Shown here piece after piece: positions 40,603 to 50,428 of a stretch of DNA of 64,000 nucleotides (positions are counted from its first letter, which is position 1; each line of letters begins with the position of its first letter). The stretch comes from Comamonas testosteroni. GTDB lineage: Bacteria > Pseudomonadota > Gammaproteobacteria > Burkholderiales > Burkholderiaceae_C. The stretch lies in NCBI RefSeq assembly GCF_014076415.1, contig NZ_CP043568.1:372001-436000 (forward strand), given 5' to 3'. Below the pieces are notes generated by a model that was given only the letters and a program-made list of their open reading frames with translations, was not told the DNA's origin and did not search any database. Made by a program: the position numbers and the translations under genes.

Positions 40603-41451
40603 TTACTTGGCTGCATCCACCATGTACTGAATGGCGGCCTTGAAGTCTGCGTCCGAAGCAGTGGAGCCGCCCTTGGGAGGCATGGCCCCAACACCTTGGG
40701 TGGCCTTCTGCACCATATCGTCCATGCCCTTGGCAATGAAAGGTGCCCAGGCAGCCTTGTCGCCAAACTTGGGAGCCCCGGCTACGCCACTGGCGTGGCA
40801 GGCCATGCAGGTGGTGTTGTAGATGTTCTTGCCCACATCGGAGGCTGCGGCAGCTGCGGCGGGTGCCGCCTCGGCGGCTGCAACAGCTGCAGCAGGTGCA
40901 GCGGCAACGGGGGCTGCAGCTGCTGCTGCGGGGGCATCACCGGCTGCTGCGCCAGCTGCAGGCTGGGGCTCGGGGAAGTTGGCTCCGGCCGCATTGGCCA
41001 TATAGACCACGCCACGGGCAATTTCCGTGTCATTGAACTCGCCGCCACCCTGGGCCGCCATTGCGCCCTTGCCTGCCAGGGCCGAATGCACCAGCGTTTC
41101 CAGACCCTGCTTGATGCGCGGGCCCCAGGCTGCCGCATCCTGGAATTTGGGTGCGCCGGCTACGCCGGTTTCATGGCAGGCCGCGCATTGCGACTTGAAG
41201 ACTTCCGCGCCACCGCGCAGCGGGCGGTTGGCATCACGAATTTCCACCGTTCCCACTTTTTGCAGACGCATGGCCTTGGCCATTTCGGCATTGGCCGTAC
41301 CTGCGCCCGTGGTGTCGGACGAAGTCACGAACTTGACCAGTCCGATGATGACGAAGATGGGAACCACAAACGAGAAGAAGACGGCAAGCAACAACTGCTT
41401 GGGTTTTTTGATTGGGCCGGTATGGGCTTCTTCGTGGTGTTGCTCGCTCAT
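40603..41451 (-). CDS. Membrane-anchored dihaem cytochrome c (c5-like)
   Basis: 282 residues. One N-terminal helix (about 19-41) anchors the protein. Two class I cytochrome domains carry CAACH (89-93) and CMACH (215-219), with probable axial Met in KGAMAAQ and GAMPPKGG. An Ala/Pro-rich linker of about 50 residues joins them. It probably passes electrons to a terminal oxidase in the periplasm. Confidence 0.92.
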   Translation of the reverse strand: MSEQHHEEAHTGPIKKPKQLLLAVFFSFVVPIFVIIGLVKFVTSSDTTGAGTANAEMAKAMRLQKVGTVEIRDANRPLRGGAEVFKSQCAACHETGVAGAPKFQDAAAWGPRIKQGLETLVHSALAGKGAMAAQGGGEFNDTEIARGVVYMANAAGANFPEPQPAAGAAAGDAPAAAAAAPVAAAPAAAVAAAEAAPAAAAAASDVGKNIYNTTCMACHASGVAGAPKFGDKAAWAPFIAKGMDDMVQKATQGVGAMPPKGGSTASDADFKAAIQYMVDAAK

Positions 41452-41600
41452 GAAGTCCTCTGAGATCGTGGGGTGGGAATTAACAAACCATTATAGAAGT
41501 GAGGGTTAAGAACACCAGTGCACGACGATCCGGGTTGACGGCTGCTGCATAAAGGAGTTGAGTTGGATCAACTTTGTGCAGTCAATTTGTGGCGTGCATG

Positions 41601-41626
41601 AAAAAAGGCGTCCGAAGACGCCTTGA
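41601..41626 (-). terminator. Terminator of the RND efflux operon
   Basis: On the minus strand AAGGCGTC, loop TTCG, GACGCCTT, then a T run. A UUCG tetraloop closes the stem. It is about 25 bp after the outer-membrane factor stop. Confidence 0.85.
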
Positions 41627-41650
41627 GTGAGGGGGCAAAAAACGGCCTGA

Positions 41651-43084
41651 TTACTGGGCTGTAGTTGCTGCCGCAGGGTTGTTGCTGGCGCTTGCCTCCG
41701 TCCAGCCGCCGCCCAGCACCTTGTAGAGATTGACCTGGTTTTGCAGCTGCGCCAGGCGGACCTGAACCACGGACTGCTCCAGTGCAAACAGTGAACGCTG
41801 CGCATCCAGCAGATCCAGGTAGCTGGCCACACCGTTGGTGTAGCGCAGGTCCGACAGCTTGTAGCGAACCTGCTCTGCCTCCAGCTGACGCGATTGGGCA
41901 TCGAGCTGATCCTTGAGTGCCCGGCGATTCACCAAGGTGTCGGACACCTCGCGGAAGGCCGACTGGATGGAGCCTTCGTATTGCGCCACGGCAATCTTCT
42001 GGCTGGCTTCTGCAACCTGCAGATTGGCGCGATTGCGGCCTGCATTGAAGATGGGCAGATACAGCGAAGGCGCAATCGTGAAAGCCGCAGAGTCCGATTT
42101 GAACAGATCGGAAACCTCCGAATTCACAAAGCCTGCCGAGGCAGTCAAGGAGATGTTCGGGAAGAACAGCGCACGTGCCGCACCAATGCTGGCATTGGCG
42201 GCAATCATGCTTTGCTCTGCCTGACGGATGTCGGGCCGGCGCAGCAACAGGTCAGAAGGCAGGCCCGACGGCACATCGGCCAGGGCTGGCAGATCACGCA
42301 GCTGCTTGCCTTGCATGCTGGTCTGCAGATCGGCAGGCAGAGCCTGGCCTACGAGCAGCGTCAGGGCGTTGACGTCGCGCTCGCGCTGACCGGCTTGCTG
42401 GGCCAGCGTGGCGCGTGCGCTTTCGGTCAGCGACTGAGCCTGGCGGTAGTCCAGCTCGGAAGCCACGCCAGAGTCCAGGCGCAGCTTGGTCAGCTTGATG
42501 GACTGCTCGCGTGTGCCCAGGGTACGGCGGGAAATGGCCAGCAGCTCCTCGTCAGCCTGCAGGTTCAGCCAGGTGTTGGCGACTGTTGCAATCAGGCTGA
42601 TCTGGGCTGCCTTGCGGCCTTCCTCGGTCGCCAGATACTGGGCCAGAGCTTGCTGCTTGAGGCTGCCGATGCGGCCCCAGAAGTCAATCTCCCAGCTGGG
42701 CATGGAGAGGCCCGCCATGTACGAGTTTGCATAGCGGCCCGTGGTAGCGCTGGGCTGGCGGCTGGCGCTGCCTGCCACACCGAACTCAGGAAACTGAGCG
42801 GCACGCTGGATCTGGTACTGGGCCTGCGCCTTTTCGATGTTGAGCACGGCCACACGCAGGTCGCGGTTGTTGTCCAGCGCGAGCTGTATCACCTGCTGCA
42901 GGCGTGGGTCCGTGTAGAACTGCTGCCAGGGGATGTCGGCGGCCGCAGTGGTGCCGGCCTGCTCGTCGGCGGCAGAGTAATGCTCGGCCACCGGAGCGGC
43001 AGGGCGCTCCAGCGTGGGGATGAAGGAGCAGCCGCTGGCCAGCAGCGCGCCGGCCAGTGCTACGGGTAGCAAGGTTTTATTCAT
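41651..43084 (-). CDS. oprM: RND efflux outer-membrane factor (OprM/NodT lipoprotein)
   Basis: 477 residues from ATG 43084. The lipobox LLASGC ends at C19. It is a TolC-like channel of the NodT family, with two repeats of the efflux domain (NNRDLRVAVLNIEKAQAQY; SLYLPIFNAGRNRANL). The 5' end overlaps the pump gene by eight bases (ATGAATAA). The symbol is by type, not by proven orthology. Confidence 0.92.
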   Translation of the reverse strand: MNKTLLPVALAGALLASGCSFIPTLERPAAPVAEHYSAADEQAGTTAAADIPWQQFYTDPRLQQVIQLALDNNRDLRVAVLNIEKAQAQYQIQRAAQFPEFGVAGSASRQPSATTGRYANSYMAGLSMPSWEIDFWGRIGSLKQQALAQYLATEEGRKAAQISLIATVANTWLNLQADEELLAISRRTLGTREQSIKLTKLRLDSGVASELDYRQAQSLTESARATLAQQAGQRERDVNALTLLVGQALPADLQTSMQGKQLRDLPALADVPSGLPSDLLLRRPDIRQAEQSMIAANASIGAARALFFPNISLTASAGFVNSEVSDLFKSDSAAFTIAPSLYLPIFNAGRNRANLQVAEASQKIAVAQYEGSIQSAFREVSDTLVNRRALKDQLDAQSRQLEAEQVRYKLSDLRYTNGVASYLDLLDAQRSLFALEQSVVQVRLAQLQNQVNLYKVLGGGWTEASASNNPAAATTAQ

Positions 43085-46000
43085 GTTGCGAGCCTCCCTG
43101 TGCTGCAGAAGTTGCCGCCGGGGGAGTGGCGTTGGAGTCTTGCTTGGATTTCTTGCCAAACAGATTGAACACGGCCACAAAGAACACGGGCACCAGGAAC
43201 ACGGAGATCGGCGTGCCGATCACCATGCCCCAGAACACGCCGGTGCCGATTTCCTTCTGGCTGGCAGCGCTGGCACCTGAGGCGATGTACAGCGGCACCA
43301 CGCCCAGAATAAAGGCCAGCGAAGTCATCAGAATGGGGCGGAAACGCAGGTGACCGGCTTCCAGTGCGGCTTCCAGCGCGCTCTTGCCTTCCGCATGCAG
43401 GTCCTTGGCGAACTCCACGATCAGGATGGCGTTCTTGGCCGAGAGACCAATCACCGTGATCAGCGCCACCTGGAAGTAGATGTCGTTGGGCATGCCGCGC
43501 ATCAGCATGCCGGCCACGGCGCCGAACACGCCCAGAGGCACGACCAGCAGCACGGACAGCGGAATGCTCCAGCTTTCATACAGTGCGGCCAGGCACAGGA
43601 ACACGGCCAGGATGGAGAACGCGTACAGCAGCATGGCCGAGGAGCCGGCCTTTTTCTCGTCCAGAGACTGGCCGGTCCACTCGTAGCCGAAGCCGTCGGG
43701 CAGTTCCTGGGCCAGCTTTTCCATTTCCTTCATGGCATCACCGCTGGTAAAGCCGGGTTTGGCCTGACCGGTGATGCTCATGGAGGGGTAGCCGTTATAG
43801 CGTGTCAGCTGCATGGGACCGCTGATCCACTTGGCGCTGACCATGGTGGAAAGCTCCACCAACTGGCCTTGCGCGTTGGGAACCGTCAGGCGCATCACGT
43901 CCTCGGGTTGCATGCGGCGGGCCGCATCGGCCTGGATGGTGACGCGCTGCATATAGCCGTTGTTGGGGAAGTCCGTGGAGTTGGACGAGCCCAGGGCCGT
44001 TGCCAGCGTCGAGGCAAGGTCGCTCATGTTCACGCGCTGGGCATAGACGGCATCGCGGTTGATGTCCACCTGCCATTGGGGGGCGTCATCCACACCGTCA
44101 AAGCGCACGCCGGTCAGCACAGAGCTCTGGTTGGCCTTGGCAACCAACTGATTGCGGGCTGCCAGCAAGGCTGCATGTCCCTTGCTGCCGCGGTCTTGCA
44201 GACGGAAGGTGAAACCGTCGCTATTGCCCAGCTCTGAAATGGAGGGGGGAACCAGCGTGAAGATGAAACCATCGCGCAGCGCTGACATGGCGCCCTTGGC
44301 TCGGTCAGCGAAGGATTTGGCATCCGAGCCCGCTCCTGTACGCTCGGACCAGTCCTTGAGCGTGGTGAACGCCAGGCCCACGTTCTGGCCCTGACCCATG
44401 AAGCTGAAGCCCAGAATGCTCACGATGTGATCGGTCTCAGGCTGGCTCAGGGCGAACTTCTCCAGCTCAGACATGGTCTTGCTGGTGCGTTCCAGACTCG
44501 CGCCGGGAGGCAGCTGAGCCAGCGAGATGACATAGCCCTGATCTTCGGTGGGAAGAAAGGCCGTGGGCAGTCGCATGAACATGAAGACCACACCGGCGAT
44601 TACCAGCAGGTAGACGATGAAGGCCTGCACGGAGCGCTTGACCACACCGGACAGAGCGGTTGAATAGCGCCTTGTGCCGGCTTCAAACTTGCGGTTGAAC
44701 CAGTTGTAGAACGGGCCGAGCAGACCGGTCTTCTTGTCGTGCGCATGGCCCTTTGGAATGGGCTTGAGCATGGTGGCGCACAGTGCGGGCGTCAGTGTCA
44801 GCGCAAAGAAGCCCGAGAAGAAGATTGAGATGGCCATCACCAGCGAGAACTGGCGATAGATGTTGCCGGTCGCGCCGGAGAACATGGCCAGAGGCAGGAA
44901 AACCGTCACCAGAATCACGGTGATGCCGACCACGGCGCCTTGAATCTGTCCCATGGCCTTGATGGTGGCTTCCTTGGGTGGCAGACCTTCCTCGGCCATG
45001 ATGCGCTCGACGTTTTCCACCACCACGATGGCATCGTCCACCACGATACCGATCACCAGCACCATGGCGAACATGGCCAGAATGTTGATGGTCAGACCGG
45101 CAAGCAGCATCACGGCAAAGGTGCCGAGCAATGCGATGGGGACCACGATGGTAGGGATCAGGGTGTAGCGGATGTTCTGCAGGAAGATCAGCATCACGAT
45201 GAACACCAGCACGATGGCTTCAAGCAGCGTGTGCACCACCTTTTCGATGGAAATCTTCACGAACTTGGAGGTGTCGTAGGGCGAGGACCACTTCACGCCG
45301 GCAGGCAGGAAGGGCTCCATCTCTGCCATCTTGGCCTTGACCAGCTTGGCAGTCGCCATGGCGTTGGCAGTAGAAGTCAGCTGCACGGCCATTGCCACGG
45401 CGGGCTTGCCGTCCAGGCGCGACTCGAAAGCATAGCTTTCGATGCCCAGTTCGATGCGAGCCACATCCCTGAGGCGCACGGTGGAGCCGTCGGAGTTGGA
45501 GCGCAGCACCACTTCGCCGAATTCCTCGGGCGTCGTCAGCTGGCCAGGCACCACGATCGTGGCGGTGGTGGTGGTGCCAGGGGTGCTGGGCAGGTTGCCC
45601 AGGGCGCCACCGGAGATCTGCTGGTTCTGCGCGGCAATCGCTGCGTTGACCGATGCAATCGACAGACCGAAGCCCTGGAGCTTGGCAGGATCCACCCACA
45701 CGCGCATGGCACGACCCGATGCAAACAGCTGTGCCTTGCCCACGCCGTCCAGACGCTGGATTTCAGGCACCACATTGCGGTTCACGTAGTCGGCAATATC
45801 GTCACGCGAAGTCTCTCCGGACTCGGCCTGGAAGGCCAGAATCATCAGGAAGTTGCTCATGGACTTGTCCACGCGCACGCCCAGGGCCTGTACGACCTGA
45901 GGCAGGCGGGGCAGCACGCGGGAGAGGCGGTTTTGCACGTCCACCTGCGCCAGATCGGGGTTGGTGCCCGGAGCAAAGGTGACGGTCAGAGTGCCTTGAC

Positions 46001-46256
46001 CGCCCGCAGGGGCGGAGGCTTCCATATACATCAGACCCTGGGCGCCGTTGATTTCGCGCTCGATCAGTTGCAGAACGGAGTCCGTCATGGTCTGTGACGT
46101 GGCGCCCGGGTAGGTCGCCGTCACGTTGATGGTGGGAGGTGCGACCGATGGGAACTGTGCCACCGGTAGCTTGGTGATGGAGATCACGCCCGCAATGATC
46201 ACGAAAATCGCGATCACCCAGGCAAAGATCGGTCTGTGGATGAAAAACTTTGACAT
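43077..46256 (-). CDS. acrB: RND multidrug efflux pump, HAE1 inner-membrane transporter
   Basis: 1059 residues, typical for AcrB/MexB. Twelve helices and two large periplasmic loops. MSKFFIHRPIFAWVIAI at the N-terminus. The proton-relay pair is in VVDDAIVVVENVER. GYEWTGQSLDEKKAG and the final helices are intact. It exports drugs, solvents and detergents with its partners. Substrates cannot be read from sequence. Confidence 0.95.
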   Translation of the reverse strand: MSKFFIHRPIFAWVIAIFVIIAGVISITKLPVAQFPSVAPPTINVTATYPGATSQTMTDSVLQLIEREINGAQGLMYMEASAPAGGQGTLTVTFAPGTNPDLAQVDVQNRLSRVLPRLPQVVQALGVRVDKSMSNFLMILAFQAESGETSRDDIADYVNRNVVPEIQRLDGVGKAQLFASGRAMRVWVDPAKLQGFGLSIASVNAAIAAQNQQISGGALGNLPSTPGTTTTATIVVPGQLTTPEEFGEVVLRSNSDGSTVRLRDVARIELGIESYAFESRLDGKPAVAMAVQLTSTANAMATAKLVKAKMAEMEPFLPAGVKWSSPYDTSKFVKISIEKVVHTLLEAIVLVFIVMLIFLQNIRYTLIPTIVVPIALLGTFAVMLLAGLTINILAMFAMVLVIGIVVDDAIVVVENVERIMAEEGLPPKEATIKAMGQIQGAVVGITVILVTVFLPLAMFSGATGNIYRQFSLVMAISIFFSGFFALTLTPALCATMLKPIPKGHAHDKKTGLLGPFYNWFNRKFEAGTRRYSTALSGVVKRSVQAFIVYLLVIAGVVFMFMRLPTAFLPTEDQGYVISLAQLPPGASLERTSKTMSELEKFALSQPETDHIVSILGFSFMGQGQNVGLAFTTLKDWSERTGAGSDAKSFADRAKGAMSALRDGFIFTLVPPSISELGNSDGFTFRLQDRGSKGHAALLAARNQLVAKANQSSVLTGVRFDGVDDAPQWQVDINRDAVYAQRVNMSDLASTLATALGSSNSTDFPNNGYMQRVTIQADAARRMQPEDVMRLTVPNAQGQLVELSTMVSAKWISGPMQLTRYNGYPSMSITGQAKPGFTSGDAMKEMEKLAQELPDGFGYEWTGQSLDEKKAGSSAMLLYAFSILAVFLCLAALYESWSIPLSVLLVVPLGVFGAVAGMLMRGMPNDIYFQVALITVIGLSAKNAILIVEFAKDLHAEGKSALEAALEAGHLRFRPILMTSLAFILGVVPLYIASGASAASQKEIGTGVFWGMVIGTPISVFLVPVFFVAVFNLFGKKSKQDSNATPPAATSAAQGGSQHE

Positions 46257-46268
46257 GGATCGTGCCTG

Positions 46269-47585
46269 TTACTTGGCTGCCTGGCCTTCGCCAGCACCTT
46301 CGGCTGGTGTGGCCGCTTTCTCTTGCGCAGGTGCGGCAGGGGCCGCAGCAGAGGGCTGTGCTGGTGTGCCGGCAGCCGCATTGTTGATCTCGACGGGCTT
46401 GACCTTCTTGGCGCCCATGCCCACCTTGATCAGGCCGTCCACCATGACTTTCTCTCCAGCTTTCAAGCCGGATGTGACGACCCAGTTATTGCCACTGGAC
46501 TGACTGATCTGAACGGGACGCGGTGCCACGGAGCCATCCTCGGCCACGATCATGACGAAGTTGCCCTTTTCGTTGCGAGTCACGGCTTGTTGCGGAATCA
46601 GCGCTGCGTTCTCGACCTGTGCCTGCTCCAGGTGCACGCGTACATAAGTGCCGGGCAACAGCAGTCCGTCGGGATTGGGCAGCTCCGCACGCACGCTGAC
46701 CTGTCCGGTAGTCGGGTCCACGGTCAGGTCGGTGAACAGCAGCTTGCCGGTGTGTGCATACTCCTTGCCATCGTCCAAATAGACGTGGACGCGCGCTGCG
46801 TTGTCACCTACCTTTGCTAACTTGCCGGAGCTGAGCGCTTCGCGCATGCGCATGATGTCGGAAGAGGACTGAGTCAGGTTCACGTACAGCGGGTTGACCT
46901 GCTGAATGGTCGCCAGCTGTGTGGCCTCGCCCTGGCCGACCAGAGCGCCTTCCGTCACCAGAGCGCGGCCGATGCGTCCGGAGATGGGGGCTGTCACGCT
47001 GGCATAGCCCAGGTTGACGTTGGCATTGGTGACTGCCGCCTTGCCTGCTGCAACCTGTGCCAGTGCCGCCTTTTCGTTGGCAATGGCCGTGTCGTACTCC
47101 TGCTTGCTGATGGCATTGGCTTCCACCAGGGGCTTGTAGCGGCGGGTGGTGGCAGATGCCTGGGCAAGATTGGCTTCGGCCTGTGCCAGGGTCGCCTGAG
47201 CGCTCTGCAGATTGGCCTTGTACGGCGTGTTGTCAATCTGGAACAGGGCCTGGCCGGCCTTGACATCCGAGCCTTCCTGGAACAGGCGCTTTTGCACGAT
47301 GCCGGCTGCGCGGGCGCGAACCTGAGCAATGCGCGATGGCTCCAGACGGCCGGGCAGATCGGAGATCAAAGGCACGTTCTGCATGGATACCGTCACCACA
47401 CCCACTTCGGGTGGCTGTGCCTGCGCGGCTGCCTGTGCTTTTTGAGCTTCCGCGTTTTTGTCACTGCATGCGACTAGGCCCAGTGCAGCAGCCAGGCTCA
47501 GGCCGATGACCATGGAGCGGGTGCCGGATGCGGCTGAATGGGACTGATTGTCGGGAGCCTGGTTTGCTTCATACATCGGGTGCAT
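46269..47585 (-). CDS. acrA: RND efflux periplasmic adaptor (membrane fusion protein)
   Basis: 438 residues from ATG 47585, preceded by a good RBS GGAAGGA. Lipobox LVAC at C40. The lipoyl-like, coiled-coil and beta-barrel segments are all visible (RLEPSRIAQVRARAAGIV; SATTRRYKPLVEANAISKQ; LIPQQAVTRNEKGNFVMIV). It joins acrB and oprM. First gene of the operon. Confidence 0.95.
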   Translation of the reverse strand: MHPMYEANQAPDNQSHSAASGTRSMVIGLSLAAALGLVACSDKNAEAQKAQAAAQAQPPEVGVVTVSMQNVPLISDLPGRLEPSRIAQVRARAAGIVQKRLFQEGSDVKAGQALFQIDNTPYKANLQSAQATLAQAEANLAQASATTRRYKPLVEANAISKQEYDTAIANEKAALAQVAAGKAAVTNANVNLGYASVTAPISGRIGRALVTEGALVGQGEATQLATIQQVNPLYVNLTQSSSDIMRMREALSSGKLAKVGDNAARVHVYLDDGKEYAHTGKLLFTDLTVDPTTGQVSVRAELPNPDGLLLPGTYVRVHLEQAQVENAALIPQQAVTRNEKGNFVMIVAEDGSVAPRPVQISQSSGNNWVVTSGLKAGEKVMVDGLIKVGMGAKKVKPVEINNAAAGTPAQPSAAAPAAPAQEKAATPAEGAGEGQAAK

Positions 47586-47694
47586 GAACGTCCTTCCGGT
47601 TGACATTGTGAAAACGAGAAAAGAGCGCTGTCCGCAGTGGAGCGCTCATTCGGGTGGAAACCCTAGATGGTTTCCTGCATATCGGTGCTAGAGA

Positions 47695-47724
47695 AATTAT
47701 ACATACATGCATAAATGTATAATT
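47695..47724. promoter_or_regulatory. Operator and divergent promoters of acrA and tetR
   Basis: A perfect inverted repeat, AATTATACAT, 10-bp spacer, ATGTATAATT. Each arm contains a TATAAT on one strand, so -10 elements for both directions lie within the operator. It resembles the operator of AcrR/TtgR-type repressors. Binding would shut off both genes. Confidence 0.75.
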
Positions 47725-47803
47725 GAAAACGCTGCGTAAAGCAGCTGAGAAATGGTTGTTCTCGCGGCGAGCTATCGCTGGCGAGTGATGAGGAGGGTGA
47801 GTG

Positions 47804-48424
47804 ATGGCTCGAAGAACCAAGGCTGAAGCGGACGAGACGCGCACCAAGCTGCTGGATGCGGCTGAGGAGGTGTTTTTCGAGAAGGGGGTGTCTCGAACCT
47901 CTCTGGGCGATATCGCGCAGCGTGCAGGGGCTACACGCGGGGCGGTGTACTGGCACTTCAAGGACAAGATGGATGTCTTTGTTTCCATGCTTGGGCGCAT
48001 ATGCCTGCCTTTCGAAGAAATCTGTGACGACAGGTATGGCGACCTGTTGCCGCTAGAGCGCATTCGTCACTCCATCCTGTGTGTGTTCGAGAGCTTGGAT
48101 GAGGATGAGCGCAGACGCAAGGTGTTTGAAACGGCGCTATTCAAAATGGAATACGTGGGCGAACTGGCTGATGTGCGTTTGCAGCATATAGAAAGTTCAG
48201 GCTTCGCTCGGGAAAAATTTGCGCACGACCTGGCGGCTGCAGCGCAGGGGCAGTCCGTGCAGTTGTCGGTATCCCCGGAAGAGGCAGCCCTTGGTTTGCA
48301 CTCTCTTTTTGTAGGTCTTATACATGGTTGGGTATTGACGGAAGGAAGTTTCTCATTGGTCAAGGTCGGTTCGATGTCGGTGGATGTCTACTTGTCTGGT
48401 TTGGGATTTCGGGTGAATTTGTGA
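47804..48424 (+). CDS. TetR/AcrR-family repressor of the efflux operon
   Basis: 206 residues from ATG 47804 behind GAGGAGGG. HTH at about 30-55 (TSLGDIAQRAGATRGAVYWHF), and a C-terminal ligand domain of the TtgR/AcrR type. Divergent from acrA with a shared operator, so it is probably an autoregulated repressor induced by pump substrates. Confidence 0.92.
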   Translation: MARRTKAEADETRTKLLDAAEEVFFEKGVSRTSLGDIAQRAGATRGAVYWHFKDKMDVFVSMLGRICLPFEEICDDRYGDLLPLERIRHSILCVFESLDEDERRRKVFETALFKMEYVGELADVRLQHIESSGFAREKFAHDLAAAAQGQSVQLSVSPEEAALGLHSLFVGLIHGWVLTEGSFSLVKVGSMSVDVYLSGLGFRVNL

Positions 48425-48498
48425 TTTGGGTGTCCAAACCCGTGCAATAATTGCGGCTGTTGAATTGTTGTTGGCCGTGCAAGCGGCCTGACGGATTC

Positions 48499-48574
48499 GC
48501 GGCTGTAGCTCAGTGGATAGAGTATTGGCCTCCGAAGCCAAGGGTCGTGGGTTCGATCCCCGCCAGCCGCGCCA
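48499..48574 (+). tRNA. tRNA-Arg (anticodon CCG)
   Basis: 76 nt with encoded CCA. Acceptor GCGGCTG / CAGCCGC, anticodon stem TTGGC / GCCAA, CCG anticodon, T-arm GTTCGATCC. It is separated from the next tRNA by a possible terminator. Confidence 0.96.
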
Positions 48575-48593
48575 GCATCGATCTTCGGTAAGA

Positions 48594-48619
48594 AAAAAGA
48601 AATTTCAAAATTTCTTTTT
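48594..48619 (+). terminator. Possible A/T-rich terminator after tRNA-Arg
   Basis: AAAAAGAAATT, a short TCAA loop, AATTTCTTTTT: about 11 bp, nearly all A-T. It suggests that tRNA-Arg and the tRNA-tufB group are separate transcripts. Confidence 0.5.
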
Positions 48620-48627
48620 AAGCCGGA

Positions 48628-48642
48628 AATAGATGCTACAAT
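48628..48642 (+). promoter_or_regulatory. Candidate extended -10 promoter of the tRNA-tufB operon
   Basis: TGC-TACAAT (48634-48642) is an extended -10 element 13 bp before tRNA-Tyr. The -35 region is only a T run. Confidence 0.5.
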
Positions 48643-48654
48643 TCAAGTCTCTTC

Positions 48655-48740
48655 GGAGGGGTGGCCGAGTGGTTAAAGGCAGCAGACTGTAAATCTGCCC
48701 GCTAACGCGTACACAGGTTCGAATCCTGTCCCCTCCACCA
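48655..48740 (+). tRNA. tRNA-Tyr (anticodon GTA)
   Basis: 86 nt with long variable arm and encoded CCA. Acceptor GGAGGGG / CCCCTCC; anticodon loop CTGTAAA. First of three tRNAs ahead of tufB, the usual order in proteobacteria. Confidence 0.97.
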
Positions 48741-48798
48741 GCAATGGTTGAGAAGAGCGATTGCTAGAAATAGCAGTCACGTGCAGTAGTAAATCTGT

Positions 48799-48872
48799 GC
48801 GGGAGTAGTTCAATGGTAGAACCCTAGCCTTCCAAGCTAATGACGCGGGTTCGATTCCCGTCTCCCGCTCCA
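48799..48872 (+). tRNA. tRNA-Gly (anticodon TCC)
   Basis: 74 nt with CCA. Acceptor GCGGGAG / CTCCCGC, anticodon loop CTTCCAA. Confidence 0.97.
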
Positions 48873-48915
48873 GTTTGCGAGCAAAGATTTTAGAAGTTGT
48901 TTTTGCAGCTTCTTT

Positions 48916-48990
<75 letters not shown>

Positions 48991-49065
48991 TTTTCTGGTG
49001 CGCTCGCTTGATAGGGTTGCGCCGAAATCCTCTTGCAGTGAATTAGTTTTTTCGGAGTCGGAAAA

Positions 49066-50256
49066 ATGGCAAAAGAAAAATTCGAGCGCACCAAGCCCCA
49101 CGTGAACGTGGGCACCATCGGTCACGTTGACCACGGCAAGACCACCCTGACTGCTGCTATCGCTACCGTGCTGTCCAAGCACTTCGGCGGTGAAGCCAAG
49201 GACTACTCGCAGATCGACAACGCCCCCGAAGAAAAGGCTCGTGGTATCACGATCAACACTTCGCACGTTGAGTACGAAACTGCCAACCGCCACTACGCTC
49301 ACGTGGACTGCCCCGGCCACGCTGACTATGTGAAGAACATGATCACTGGTGCCGCTCAGATGGACGGCGCTATCCTGGTTTGCTCCGCTGCTGACGGCCC
49401 CATGCCCCAGACTCGCGAGCACATCCTGCTGTCGCGTCAGGTGGGCGTGCCCTACATCATCGTGTTCCTGAACAAGGCCGACATGGTGGACGACGAAGAA
49501 CTGCTGGAACTGGTCGAAATGGAAGTGCGCGAGCTGCTGTCCAAGTACGACTTCCCCGGTGACGACACCCCCATCATCCGCGGCTCCGCCAAGCTGGCCC
49601 TGGAAGGTGATCAGTCCGACAAGGGCGAGCCTGCCATCCTGAAGCTGGCCGAAGCTCTGGACACCTACATCCCCACTCCCGAGCGTGCTGTTGACGGCGC
49701 CTTCGTGATGCCCGTGGAAGACGTGTTCTCCATCTCCGGTCGTGGTACCGTGGTGACTGGCCGTATCGAGCGCGGTATCGTCAAGGTCGGCGAAGAAATC
49801 GAAATCGTCGGTATCAAGGACACCGTCAAGACCACCGTCACCGGCGTGGAAATGTTCCGCAAGCTGCTGGACCAAGGTCAGGCTGGCGACAACGTGGGCC
49901 TGCTGCTGCGCGGCACCAAGCGTGAAGACGTGGAACGCGGCCAAGTGCTGTGCAAGCCCGGCTCCATCAAGCCCCACACCAACTTCACTGCTGAAGTTTA
50001 CGTGCTGTCGAAGGACGAAGGCGGTCGCCACACTCCTTTCTTCAACAACTACCGTCCCCAGTTCTACTTCCGTACAACTGACGTGACCGGCTCCATCGAA
50101 CTGCCCGAAGGCAAGGAAATGGTGATGCCTGGCGATAACGTGTCGATCACTGTGAAGCTGATCTCCCCCATCGCCATGGAAGAAGGTCTGCGCTTCGCTA
50201 TCCGCGAAGGTGGTCGTACTGTGGGCGCCGGTGTGGTTGCCACGATCATTGCATAA
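49066..50256 (+). CDS. tufB: Elongation factor Tu (copy in the tRNA-secE-rpoBC cluster)
   Basis: 396 residues, identical in protein sequence to the 10137-11327 gene. It lies in the classic tRNA-Tyr-Gly-Thr-tufB-tRNA-Trp-secE order. The first eight codons differ at four synonymous third positions, and the last Ala codon is GCA not GCC. RBS TTCGGAG precedes the start. Two copies secure the very high EF-Tu level. Confidence 0.99.
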   Translation: MAKEKFERTKPHVNVGTIGHVDHGKTTLTAAIATVLSKHFGGEAKDYSQIDNAPEEKARGITINTSHVEYETANRHYAHVDCPGHADYVKNMITGAAQMDGAILVCSAADGPMPQTREHILLSRQVGVPYIIVFLNKADMVDDEELLELVEMEVRELLSKYDFPGDDTPIIRGSAKLALEGDQSDKGEPAILKLAEALDTYIPTPERAVDGAFVMPVEDVFSISGRGTVVTGRIERGIVKVGEEIEIVGIKDTVKTTVTGVEMFRKLLDQGQAGDNVGLLLRGTKREDVERGQVLCKPGSIKPHTNFTAEVYVLSKDEGGRHTPFFNNYRPQFYFRTTDVTGSIELPEGKEMVMPGDNVSITVKLISPIAMEEGLRFAIREGGRTVGAGVVATIIA

Positions 50257-50265
50257 TTGATTTGT

Positions 50266-50341
50266 AGGGGTATAGCTCAATTGGCAGAGCGTCGGTCTCC
50301 AAAACCGAAGGTTGTAGGTTCGATTCCTACTGCCCCTGCCA
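50266..50341 (+). tRNA. tRNA-Trp (anticodon CCA)
   Basis: 76 nt with CCA. Acceptor AGGGGTA / TGCCCCT (one G-T), anticodon loop CTCCAAA. Nine bases after the tufB stop. Confidence 0.97.
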
Positions 50342-50363
50342 CCTCTTAATGGTGGAATCAACA

Positions 50364-50387
50364 AGAGCCCGCCTTTGGCGGGCTTTT
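50364..50387 (+). terminator. Terminator or attenuator after tRNA-Trp
   Basis: AGCCCGCC, loop TTT, GGCGGGCT, then TTTG. The T-run is short. It suggests partial termination before secE. Confidence 0.65.
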
Positions 50388-50428
50388 GTGTCTTGAAATT
50401 GCACATTTTTGTGCATTTGAAACAAAAT

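Noticed and set aside
49066..50256. Second EF-Tu gene as an assembly duplication
   Set aside because: Flanks are different and each is the expected context (fusA/rpsJ, tRNA-Thr/tRNA-Trp); end codons differ too.
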